IMG/VR virus record: IMGVR_UViG_3300046820_001081
Coordinates: 1 to 26,123 of that record
Length of the DNA: 26,123 nt
Direction: 5' to 3' (one strand)
DNA from: a virus
This document shows, piece after piece, positions 19,001 to 25,844 of this stretch. The notes under the pieces are model-generated. The model worked only from the letters and a program-made list of their open reading frames with translations, was not told where the DNA came from and searched no databases. A program made the translations under genes and the position numbers. Within the stretch, counting starts at the first letter, position 1; every line of letters begins with the position of its first letter.

Positions 19001-22000
19001 CCACCATATTTGTATAGGTGTAGGTGAAAGAATTTTCACTGTCAAAGTAGACGTTATTGATATAATCAATGTTTGTGTTCATTATCCACTTAAGAAAATT
19101 TTGAGCCACAATTTCATCTAGCTGAGATTTGTTATATGTGCCTACACCGTTATAACCGCCAACCACAGTATCGATATCAAACACTGAAGTGTCGTACTGT
19201 TGTTTTATATTGTTATAAATTCTGTATTCTAATTCTAATAAAAGATCATCTCTATAGTCACCAAACGCCTGTGTTAAACTTCCGTCGTGACCTTGAATTA
19301 CTGCTCTTGGTGATATGTAAGTATCGTCAACAAACATCATTGGAGTATATTTTTTGTATAGTCCCATAGACGTAGGTGTTGGAGGAATGAAACAACTTGA
19401 GGTTGTTACATATTCTCTAATTTCAATAATATCACCAATAACTGTGTCAGCTTTAATTCTTACAAAACCGAATGTAGGGTCAAACTCATAGTCTTGACCG
19501 TTTAATAACTGTACGCTGTTGATATAAACATAGACTGCCTTTCTGCTTAATTCTGCTAGACTAAATTTTTCAGTAAGACTAAATGTTTTAATTCCTTCGT
19601 CTTCAACAACATATTTTATAAGATTGTATGCACCACTACCAATAACGTCCGAGTCTGCAAACGGGCTTGCTGATGTTTTTACTCTTCCTAGATCAGAAAC
19701 AATGTCGTCAACAAAATCTGGAACATTATTATTAAAATCTAATTCTGTGGCTCTCTTTAAAAAGTTATTTTTAAAAATTGTGTATGCCTTGTTGGCATAT
19801 TGCACAGCTTTGAAAACGTTAACGTTTTTATCACACAACAAAGATATTGCAACTGGTGCAACTCCTGAGTGCTTTAAAAAACGCTTTCCAAAAAATCTGT
19901 ATTCTGAAAGGTCTCTTAGATTTGACGCACCGGGAATTACTCCAGAGAATGTATCATCAAATTCTACTGAAGTTGTAATGTGATCAACTGCCTGCCCTAG
20001 AGTAAATTCTGTAAGATCTGCGTTGAAAGGATTTTTTTCTAATCCTGCAGGAATTTCATAGTAACCTTGATCAGGATCAAGATCAGTTATAATTTTAATG
20101 CTGACTGAATCCTTTTCGTTAAATGAGGTATCAAAGGTAAACACATTTCCAGCTCTAGAATATGCTCCTGTATATTTCTTTCCATTTACATAAAATCTAA
20201 TAATAGGTTCAGAAGTTAACAACGACCAATTAATCGATTCAAATGTCAGCTGATTAGTAACCGATGCTACTACTTGACTGTCAATAATTGGCTGGGCAAA
20301 TTTATCGTTTAATTTTTCCCAAGAATTAGCATAGGAATTGTCTAAGGTAAATTTGTAGAATCCAGTTGATATCTTTTTACTATATTTTGTTTGAGCTATT
20401 GTGTAATAGAATGAATCTTTGTCCCAATTCCAGTTAAACAAGATATCGCCTACGTTGTCAATTTTTTGATAACTTAGACTAAACCCTAATTCTGTATCAA
20501 CAACGCTGTCTCCAACTTTGTAAGACAACAATTCTGTTCCTACAAAAGAGCTAACTGGATATGTATCTGGATCAGCAAAACTAACTCCGTTGCTGTCAAA
20601 TACATCAAATAGAGGACTTTGATTTACTGTGGTTTTTTGCTGGCTTAACTTCCAAGACACACCGTCGAAGTGATACATTAAGCCGGCATTTTTTATACCG
20701 CGGCGAATTAACACTCCCTGATCAATTATAGATTCAGAGTCAGCTGTTTCTTTTAAGCTGATCTGTTTGCGTCCATTATGTGTAATAAATGTTACTTGGT
20801 AGATTTTATTGTTTGCTAGGGTGTCAGTGTCGGCTGTGACTAAAACTCTTGCACCTTCAAATAAGAATTCGCCATCAACGTTATATCCTGTACTACCTTC
20901 AACTTTACTAAAAATGTCGTCTGTAAAATTGTCAATATAGTCTACAACTTCTTTAGCAACTGCTCCGTGGTTAAACAATTTAATGTTAGGACGGAATTCA
21001 ATAATTGGACGCTTGGCTCTAGCAGTTTCGTCTGCAGAGAAATCTTGCCCTCTTAAAGAATAAGAATATTCTAAAACACTTCTGTGGAACCAACGATTGT
21101 ATCTGCTCCACGGATTTTTATCTTGGCTGTCTTTACTAATAGTAATGTAATCTTTAACTCCAGGATAGGCCGCAGCATCATCAAACGGTTGTGTATCAAA
21201 CCCGTCATTGTCAAACAACACTTCGGGAACTTCTGTAGTTAAAACAGGAATAACCAAACTATTAAATTTAGTTAAAGTAATTTTATCGCCAACGCCTTCT
21301 ACTAACCAAGAGTCTGTAGCATAGACAGCAGGAGTTACTAGGCCTGTAAATTCTACAACTAGACCATTTGTAAATTCAATTCCGTTGCCGCTGGTATAAT
21401 TTGTTTTACCAACAATATCTTTTTCGATGTCAATTTTTGTGTTGCTTTCAATATCAGAAATTATTAAACGACCAAATTTATTTGGATCTGTAACGCTTTG
21501 ATAATATAGGACATCTGGGGCATCGTAAGGTACTGAGAATGTAACTGTACCAGTTTCAACTTTATTATTTGTAACACCTTGGTTGTAATCTAACGACACT
21601 GCCTGGCTTGAAACAATTTCTAAAAACTGCCAATCTTGACTGTCAAGGTCAATACTGCTACCGTCTGTAGGCAGAACTTCTCTTAGAGCTTTCCATAATT
21701 TATTGTCGTAGACAACAATGCTGCCGGCAAAATAAGTTTTAACAGGGTTATATAGAATAGAACCAGTGTCATAGCTAGTTCTAATTACAAACCCATCACC
21801 GGGAACATTAACATTAAATTTGTAAGTTTGTCCTCTGTATAAAGTTAGACTTGGGTTATTTGTAAACGAGTCCGGAGTAAAGACAAAAGAATTTACAGAA
21901 GAACGAACTTTATATGTGCTGGTAACCTTTGCCGACTGACCAGAAATCTTTACAGAAGGCGGGCCGCTTGGAACCCAAAAGTATTCTCTATAGTTAACAA

Positions 22001-22403
22001 ACTTGTCCCAGTCGATTGGGGGATTCCAAGTATAGTGTGCCTGTTTTGTAAACAGGTCATCTCTTTCTTGAGTGTTACCAAAGAACTTTAATTGATTTTT
22101 AAAATCAAGATAATCGTAGTAGTTGGTGATCTTTTGATCTTTCGAATATACAACTCCTGGCTCTAATTGGTAGCGACTTCTTAATGTGTTATCAGTGTCA
22201 AGATAGATATCTGTACCTTTATAGGTTTTTCCATATCTTCTTCCTATGTAGCCAACAGTCTTTTGTAATACGCCCGGCTGAACCAGCGGATCAACTACCC
22301 CAGATAAAAATTTATCGTTGGTATCAGTTTTAAAAATCGTAGGCAATAGCTCTACGGTCTTTCTTACTGGGATTTGACTTTGTGGGAATTTTTTATTTGC
22401 CAT
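13032..22403 (-). CDS. Giant modular baseplate/tail protein, N-terminal 3123 residues
   Basis: 3123 aa from ATG 22403, 1 base after the gp6 stop and without a clear ribosome site, so probably translationally coupled to gp6. Seen in order: a conserved-looking N-terminus (QPGVLQKTVGYIGRRYGKTY near 43-62); a beta domain with PSLTLYRGQTYKFNVNVPGD near 183-203; CBM5/12-like module 1 (218-261); a long region with EDEGIKTFSLTEKFSL and VIQGHDGSLTQAFGDYRDD (about 1025); modules 2 (1459-1498) and 3 (1717-1756); then an FG-GAP-type propeller at about 2170-2735 with modules 4-6 inserted. Near 3020 lies QRYGLSFRPRQSMFVNRLAV. T4 has gp7 (about 1030 aa) at this place in the order 25-6-7. No similarity to gp7 is visible to me, so the wedge role is inferred from synteny. 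The propeller and CBM-like modules suggest sugar or surface binding. It ends in a frameshift into a second long frame. Not recognised as a named protein. Confidence 0.85.
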   Translation of the reverse strand: MANKKFPQSQIPVRKTVELLPTIFKTDTNDKFLSGVVDPLVQPGVLQKTVGYIGRRYGKTYKGTDIYLDTDNTLRSRYQLEPGVVYSKDQKITNYYDYLDFKNQLKFFGNTQERDDLFTKQAHYTWNPPIDWDKFVNYREYFWVPSGPPSVKISGQSAKVTSTYKVRSSVNSFVFTPDSFTNNPSLTLYRGQTYKFNVNVPGDGFVIRTSYDTGSILYNPVKTYFAGSIVVYDNKLWKALREVLPTDGSSIDLDSQDWQFLEIVSSQAVSLDYNQGVTNNKVETGTVTFSVPYDAPDVLYYQSVTDPNKFGRLIISDIESNTKIDIEKDIVGKTNYTSGNGIEFTNGLVVEFTGLVTPAVYATDSWLVEGVGDKITLTKFNSLVIPVLTTEVPEVLFDNDGFDTQPFDDAAAYPGVKDYITISKDSQDKNPWSRYNRWFHRSVLEYSYSLRGQDFSADETARAKRPIIEFRPNIKLFNHGAVAKEVVDYIDNFTDDIFSKVEGSTGYNVDGEFLFEGARVLVTADTDTLANNKIYQVTFITHNGRKQISLKETADSESIIDQGVLIRRGIKNAGLMYHFDGVSWKLSQQKTTVNQSPLFDVFDSNGVSFADPDTYPVSSFVGTELLSYKVGDSVVDTELGFSLSYQKIDNVGDILFNWNWDKDSFYYTIAQTKYSKKISTGFYKFTLDNSYANSWEKLNDKFAQPIIDSQVVASVTNQLTFESINWSLLTSEPIIRFYVNGKKYTGAYSRAGNVFTFDTSFNEKDSVSIKIITDLDPDQGYYEIPAGLEKNPFNADLTEFTLGQAVDHITTSVEFDDTFSGVIPGASNLRDLSEYRFFGKRFLKHSGVAPVAISLLCDKNVNVFKAVQYANKAYTIFKNNFLKRATELDFNNNVPDFVDDIVSDLGRVKTSASPFADSDVIGSGAYNLIKYVVEDEGIKTFSLTEKFSLAELSRKAVYVYINSVQLLNGQDYEFDPTFGFVRIKADTVIGDIIEIREYVTTSSCFIPPTPTSMGLYKKYTPMMFVDDTYISPRAVIQGHDGSLTQAFGDYRDDLLLELEYRIYNNIKQQYDTSVFDIDTVVGGYNGVGTYNKSQLDEIVAQNFLKWIMNTNIDYINNVYFDSENSFTYTYTNMVDPTGTQNLPGHWRGVYQWFYDTDRPHRCPWEMLGFSEKPTWWESEYGPAPYTRNNAILWEDLSNGIIRQGSRAGTYDRYKRPTLLSHIPTDGDGNLLSPLDSGLAGNYTLINNRGPFKLGDIAPVEYGWRSSSEWPFAVVMAMCLMRPFEYITDHLDTSRVVANQLGQSVNKESGLFTKLTDVLDFTETSLTSGLVQYLAGYVKSKGLDYSVITDTVKNLDIRLSSRLSGFVDKAQQKYLLDSKSPSSSSGTVFVPQENYDIIFNVSAPITNVTYSGVILEKTDTGWTVNGYDDIAPYFNYYKAVPNQKDPLVSVGGISEKFAIWTGGQSYINGQLVRYNDVYYRALRTHVSDDTFDLSFWAKLNSIPQVGAIEAFRRRNFNTLKIQKLSYGTNLSTRQDVVDFLLGYEVYLKSIGFEFDNYNPEMQANEDWFTSVKEFLFWTKQSWPVGSLLTLSPAANRLKINVSVGVADSLLDSFYDYNVLKGDGKPLLPNFINVNREFQSLTVETTGTTEGIYYLKLYYVLKEHVVVFTDKTVFNDVIYDKTTGYRQERIKTQGFRTTDWDGDYTSPGFLFDNVNIEAWKPWTDYKLGDIVAYRSYNWTSLMNQNGSENFDETFWSKLDSTPEKQLIPNFDYRINQIYDYYNVDSQGIGEDQRDLARHALGYQTRDYLQNLAEDPITQFQMYQGFIREKGTANAITKVFDKLSRTTESSIEINEEWAFRIGRLGGVDQLSEVEFNILKQNFELNPQPLLVTEFQPSGDIDQNYRIVKSDFTIEPIPYTTSINPVSYDAEPVKTAGYVNTNHVDFILKTRDDLLTLDISQLKENNHIWITFDSPSWNVLRFNQSPVLVIENIVKTNQTVTVTLSRRHDFVVGDIIGIRSVVNLTGFFKITAVDLTSVSIEVSADAQTPEWDISSVLGIYTLTECRYSSYDDTVPQKVSLLKNDSKIWVDNNGQDIWEVLNKKIQYTDHKIQDYGITSPLYAGTKVLYDDKLKQVIASIPGSGYVMCYVEGIDGLEIKQIIAPPSGFEANVAGTFGSKMALSPDSRFLIITSPGANNVASDFIGEYSPTRSYLEGDVVLYAGKLWKAVNDVAGDGSTIDISTADWTTAVNIPATPVGGGTGYTGQGMISIYEYINQQWAIQDSFVSPRPSNAESFGSEVVVGISGSNYYMAVSATGSLDNRGRVYLYIYDSEWKHLENQNYKGIYSSSSSVYYPAGSIVWYNSQLWQATSDTYGDGSTISVDSINWQQLDAVSTQCSLPQNISLDDDGSTLALGLISETQLAEMVKQDDQFGTSLAMSRDGSILVVGAPNSDGQYFANYRGIWRPDIEYVEGDVVKHQDNYYKLNQRIDELDGSTTRSYNEVPEGAPWDIVGDSTSESSGKVYIYQRSLSGTYNFVQTINAESMVQFNDIDSGDIISTGDKFGWSLDIDYSGSTLVVSSPLADVNLQNQGSAYVFRTSGYAPVEYRLKQKLESFEQYPNEFFGQSVQISPNTEKVVIGAKNTPFVIPTLFDVTAATTFDKLRTRFIESQGYSGAVYVFELKGDSYLLAEKLETDFKPFESFGYSVDVSSSAIVVGSPDWKDSTTGSKFGTVRLFKKSSDVSSLNTIAQQTPVVDISKIKSISLYDTTNNFKIQDIDYVDHAKLKILNVAEKELRFKTSYDPAIYSIGTEDQVVDAGQNWTGKFVGQLWWNLSTAKWKYYEQADLAYRLGNWNVLAEGASVDICEWVETPLLPSEWAALADTNEGIANGISGQPLYPNDDVYSVKVLYSAISGQPTETLYYYWVKNKTLVPENSTRTLSAAAVANLITNPSSSGIAFISLIDQDKFLAYNIPSVMSSATAVMNIQFKKNQTDLNQIHNEYQLLSDGVADSLPSKKLETKWFDSLVGYDQAGNRVPDLALPAKQRYGLSFRPRQSMFVNRLAVLKILVNNVNTVLQQEAFADTINYENLNLVDLAPTEALNLYDVTVDTYSDLSAVGTVRTSFITNKHC
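14880..15029 (-). repeat. CBM5/12-like module 6, inserted in the propeller
   Basis: Residues 2459-2508 of the giant protein: WRPDIEYVEGDVVKHQDNYY, KLNQRIDELDGST, then PEGAPWDIVG. It is the longest and most divergent copy, again between two FG-GAP-type units. Confidence 0.55.
15249..15362 (-). repeat. CBM5/12-like module 5, inserted in the propeller
   Basis: Residues 2348-2385 of the giant protein: YYPAGSIVWYNSQLWQATSD, TYGDGSTISV, then DSINWQQL, preceded by a run of five serines. It sits between two FG-GAP-type units and is closely similar to module 4 (shared 'DGSTI' and terminal W). Confidence 0.6.
15672..15800 (-). repeat. CBM5/12-like module 4, inserted in the propeller
   Basis: Residues 2202-2244 of the giant protein: YSPTRSYLEGDVVLYAGKLW, KAVNDVAGDGSTIDI, then STADWTTA. 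It follows the first FG-GAP-type unit directly. Confidence 0.65.
17136..17255 (-). repeat. CBM5/12-like module 3
   Basis: Residues 1717-1756 of the giant protein: WKPWTDYKLGDIVAYRSYNW, TSLMNQNGSEN, then FDETFWSKL. Same pattern as module 2, with GDIV in the core. Confidence 0.6.
17910..18029 (-). repeat. CBM5/12-like module 2
   Basis: Residues 1459-1498 of the giant protein: WTGGQSYINGQLVRYNDVYY, RALRTHVSDD, then FDLSFWAKL. It has the leading W, the Y-x-x-G-x-x-V-x-Y core and the closing FW of the CBM5/12 pattern. Confidence 0.6.
21621..21752 (-). repeat. CBM5/12-like module 1
   Basis: Residues 218-261 of the giant protein, YNPVKTYFAGSIVVYDNKLW ... DSQDWQFL. It fits the chitin-binding type 5/12 pattern: Y-x-x-G-[DS]-x-V-x-Y-x-x-x-x-[WY]-[KRY]-A ... 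W near the end. This is the only copy in the N-terminal 1400 residues. Confidence 0.6.
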
Positions 22404-22404
22404 A

Positions 22405-25400
22405 TTATGTTGTACTTACAATACTGTTAACACTTGCTCTTACTTCTGCTGCGGTAATTGCTGAAACAATTTCAATGTCGTCCACTGTTGCACCGCTGAC
22501 AAAAATCTCGCTGCTCTTGCTTTGAATTTCAAATAGACTACCAAATTCTTGGCTAGTCTGTCTTGGTAATATTACCATATTGCTAACATCAGGAGCTACA
22601 CTATTAATTACATAGGTTATCATCTCGCTGAGATAAAACTTATCACCAAAGTCCCAATTATTAACATCAAAAAACTCGTTGATAGCTGTAATAATTCTTA
22701 CTTTCAAATCATTGTCGTTGATGCTCTTTGCAGGATTTTTTACAACTTTAAAACGTGCCTGTAGCTTTTCATCTGCTGTAGGCCCAAACAATACTTTGTA
22801 TTCTACAGGATGATAAATGATTTCATCGCTGATAGATTTAATTGTATCTAACTTAGAACCAAAGCTAATACGAAGACTGTCGCTGTCTGGTGCAACTGGC
22901 TCGTCTTCACCGCCCATTAAGAAGTTTCTAAAACTAGTATCGTAACTTCTAGTTAAAATGTAAACGTCAATGATGTTGCTAGAGCTTGGATCAATTCTTC
23001 TATTGATACTTGCATTGTGAATGTATTGGAACTTTAACTTGTCGCGACCGACAACACCTTTATAAGTGTTATCTAACACCAATGTGTTTGTTGCTCTATG
23101 TACACGCTTGACTCTGTTTTCATTTGCATCCCAGAAATAGATTAATTGTCCATCGACGTAATCGCTGACATTAATTTCAGATTCTTTTTGGCGGACTAAT
23201 ATCGTGTCGTTGCTGTTATCAATTAATGTTCTGGTTAGATAACCTGTGTTGTCTAAAACTTCCTGGAAGAAGATAAAGCTCAATTGATTGTCTTCGCCAA
23301 CTATTTCTTCAAACGCATCTGGGTCGTCAATAACTCCGTCATCGTCGGAGTCTCTAAAAGATAATTTAATTTCTGCGGTACTTTCGTATCCATCGTCAAA
23401 TTTAATAGTATCATCTATTTCAAAATCAATATCAGATTTTAAAACATTTATTCTGTCATTGCCTGTGTTAATTCCTAAGACATTGATAGTGTCTTTGACT
23501 ACGCGACCTAATTGATTATTGTACTGTTTTTCGTTAGCATCAAAATAAAATCTATTTTGTTCTACGCTACCAAAAATATAGTTCATAGAACGAATTCTAA
23601 TGTTATAGTAATCTGCTTCTTTTACAAAGGCCATAAGCCAAGAACTGTCTAGGTTAGCATTAGTAGTATCGCCAGCTTTACCTAAACTAAAATCGCTTAA
23701 CAGATCAAGGTTTGTTGAAGTTATAATCTTCCAGGTTTGATCTGAAACATTAAATCTCAAAGCAAAATTTAAATCTTGAGATATTTGGTTTACCATTTCT
23801 GTTTCGACTGCAATTGGAAGATCGTTAATAAACTTTGGAACAATTCTAGATGCAATAGCACCTGTTGGAATAGTGTCGCTAAATGACACTGGACCTAATC
23901 CTGTTGTTAACATTCCGCGGCCGGCATTAGTTCCGTCTCCGACTACTTTAACAACCTTTGTCCATAGATAATTTACTTGATCAGGATCATCTGCAGAAGT
24001 AACAACTGTTTTTCCCTTCTTAAAAGAATATCCAGCAGGTGGCACAAACTTAATTAAAGAACCAGAAGAAACATACTTTAAACTATTAGTAGAATATGTG
24101 CCTACTTTTAACAATGAATTGTCAACGTTATTTTTAAAATATCCGGTGCAGAGATTTACATCTGTAGTGACTTGATTCCATACTACGTTTGTATCTGTAA
24201 ATAAAATTCTATCAAATTTTGTTAGATAAAAGTTATAAACATCGTTGCTGGTAAACGCTGGCTCAACGCTGCGTCTAATAAAGTTAACAGCGTCAATTCT
24301 GCTGGTGTACTTAAACGATAGAATTTTTTCAACTTCTTCTTTGTATACATAACCATCGTTGGCAAATACATTTACAGAGCTGTATCTTCCTGTGGCATCA
24401 ATAACATCAAAATTTCTAGAAATACCTGAGCTTACTCTGTTTACAGATTTAATTTTTAAAATGTTTTGGCTGCTGGTTAGCGGAGCAAGATTATAATCTT
24501 CTCCGGTGATCATTCTATTCTGTGTATAAAAACTTGCAGGCGCATTAGTTCTAATGCTGTCTGTTGATTCAGACGCAGCAGAATTTGCCACAGTATATTG
24601 TAAACCTAGACCAATAGTAATATTATGTTCTTCTCCCCTCTTATTGATGTAAGGGATAGAAATGTTAATGCCTCTTAATTCGTTTGGAGAAATTACATAA
24701 CTTAGTCCGTTGCTAACTCTGTAATAAACACGGAATGATCCTTGAGGCAAGTTTCCATAAACACCGTCAGCAAATACTAAATCAACTCTATCATCTGTTT
24801 TAGTCAACACAGAATAGATGTTTCTTATATCTTGGTTAATACTGTTATAAACAATATTGCTGCCTACTAGGTTAGCAACCTGTGTCCACTGATCAAGTTG
24901 GGCACCGTTAGGTGCAAGTCTATATAACCATAAGTCTTCATTGTTAATTCCGGTAGCATCAACTGCCACTGTTTCATTAGTAGTTGGAGCATCGACAGCA
25001 AAGTCAGCAAGTTCAAGACTACCTTGCTTGAACATCATATAGAATCCAGTATTGGCGCTTCCAGGACCGGCACCGTCATTTCTATAAATGAAACCTACTT
25101 GGTTGCCAGGAACAGGCGGCTCTTCATATGGTGTTTCTGCACCAGTAAATGCGGTGCTGACAATTTCAAAATTCATACCTCTAGCTGCTACAGTTTTTGT
25201 AAAAGCAAAAATTGGCACATCCTGACTAATTGTTCTAAATCTATATTGTTCTGTTTGAATGCCTTCAATGACTGCAGAACCCTGGCTTCGGCCAAACTCA
25301 GTGTTGTCTGCCATTGCAGAGTTGAGCACTAATAGAAACTGTTCTAACCAGTTTGAGTTAGTTGGGTCGTTCCAGCTGATAATTTGATTACCTAAATTTT

Positions 25401-25803
25401 TGCCGTTACTATCTACAATTTCTTCTGTGGTAGTAACTGTAGAAAACTTTAATAGACCTTTTGATGCAACATTTCGCTTGGCATTATAGCTGAGCATTTT
25501 TGCAATTCGTAGGACGCTTTCTTTAGTTTCTGCTAGTTCAATAAAGTTTTCACGGCTGGCTAGATCAATACGGAAGGCTAGACTTTGACCTAGGAATGCA
25601 ACAGCGTCAATAAGGGCCATATACTCAGAACTTTCAATGTAATCATTGAAATCTTCTGGGTAATTTTCACGTAGATACGTAATAATAACTCTACGTAGGT
25701 TTTCAAAATCGTAGGATTTGAAGTCAGCATTTTTAAATGTCTGATAGATTCTAGTCCAATCTTGATTTAAAATAAGGTTATTTTGTCTAGCGGTTGTTGT
25801 CAT
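22405..25803 (-). CDS. 6: Baseplate wedge protein, gp6-like (baseplate J-like)
   Basis: 1132 aa from ATG 25803, with an AGGA-containing ribosome site about 9 bases upstream. In T4, gp6 forms the dimeric ring of the inner baseplate that ties the wedges together and opens during contraction. Recognised features: the N-terminal helical region (NADFKSYDFENLRRVIITYL, SSEYMALIDAVAFLGQSLAF, then FIELAETKESVLRIAKMLSY); the baseplate-J-type core with ITGEDYN near residue 430; and a C-terminal region from about 1040 (NEFFDVNNWDFGDKFYLSEM, APDVSNMVILP, FGSLFEIQSKSSEIFVSGAT, VDDIEIVSAITAAEVRA), all typical of the gp6 family in marine T4-like phages. At about 816-832 there is DSDDDGVIDDPDAFEE, a calcium-loop-like acidic motif. 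It is clearly longer than T4 gp6 (660 aa), with extra sequence in the middle. It sits 41 bases after gp25 and 1 base before the giant gene, the standard 25-6 order. Confidence 0.9.
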   Translation of the reverse strand: MTTTARQNNLILNQDWTRIYQTFKNADFKSYDFENLRRVIITYLRENYPEDFNDYIESSEYMALIDAVAFLGQSLAFRIDLASRENFIELAETKESVLRIAKMLSYNAKRNVASKGLLKFSTVTTTEEIVDSNGKNLGNQIISWNDPTNSNWLEQFLLVLNSAMADNTEFGRSQGSAVIEGIQTEQYRFRTISQDVPIFAFTKTVAARGMNFEIVSTAFTGAETPYEEPPVPGNQVGFIYRNDGAGPGSANTGFYMMFKQGSLELADFAVDAPTTNETVAVDATGINNEDLWLYRLAPNGAQLDQWTQVANLVGSNIVYNSINQDIRNIYSVLTKTDDRVDLVFADGVYGNLPQGSFRVYYRVSNGLSYVISPNELRGINISIPYINKRGEEHNITIGLGLQYTVANSAASESTDSIRTNAPASFYTQNRMITGEDYNLAPLTSSQNILKIKSVNRVSSGISRNFDVIDATGRYSSVNVFANDGYVYKEEVEKILSFKYTSRIDAVNFIRRSVEPAFTSNDVYNFYLTKFDRILFTDTNVVWNQVTTDVNLCTGYFKNNVDNSLLKVGTYSTNSLKYVSSGSLIKFVPPAGYSFKKGKTVVTSADDPDQVNYLWTKVVKVVGDGTNAGRGMLTTGLGPVSFSDTIPTGAIASRIVPKFINDLPIAVETEMVNQISQDLNFALRFNVSDQTWKIITSTNLDLLSDFSLGKAGDTTNANLDSSWLMAFVKEADYYNIRIRSMNYIFGSVEQNRFYFDANEKQYNNQLGRVVKDTINVLGINTGNDRINVLKSDIDFEIDDTIKFDDGYESTAEIKLSFRDSDDDGVIDDPDAFEEIVGEDNQLSFIFFQEVLDNTGYLTRTLIDNSNDTILVRQKESEINVSDYVDGQLIYFWDANENRVKRVHRATNTLVLDNTYKGVVGRDKLKFQYIHNASINRRIDPSSSNIIDVYILTRSYDTSFRNFLMGGEDEPVAPDSDSLRISFGSKLDTIKSISDEIIYHPVEYKVLFGPTADEKLQARFKVVKNPAKSINDNDLKVRIITAINEFFDVNNWDFGDKFYLSEMITYVINSVAPDVSNMVILPRQTSQEFGSLFEIQSKSSEIFVSGATVDDIEIVSAITAAEVRASVNSIVSTT

Positions 25804-25820
25804 TTTTAGGTCCTATCCTA

Positions 25821-25828
25821 TATTTACC
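25821..25828 (-). promoter_or_regulatory. Weak late-promoter-like octamer between gp25 and gp6
   Basis: On the minus strand this reads GGTAAATA, sharing the last six bases of the T4 late consensus TATAAATA. It lies in the 41-base gap between gp25 and gp6, 17 bases before the gp6 ATG. A chance match is quite possible. Confidence 0.2.
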
Positions 25829-25844
25829 AAACAAAATTAACTGG

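Noticed and set aside
19813-19828. Perfect 16-base palindrome AAAACGTTAACGTTTT
   Set aside because: It lies in mid-gene, encodes ordinary residues (KNVNVF), has no terminator-like T-run logic or neighbouring signals, and is plausible by chance in AT-rich DNA.
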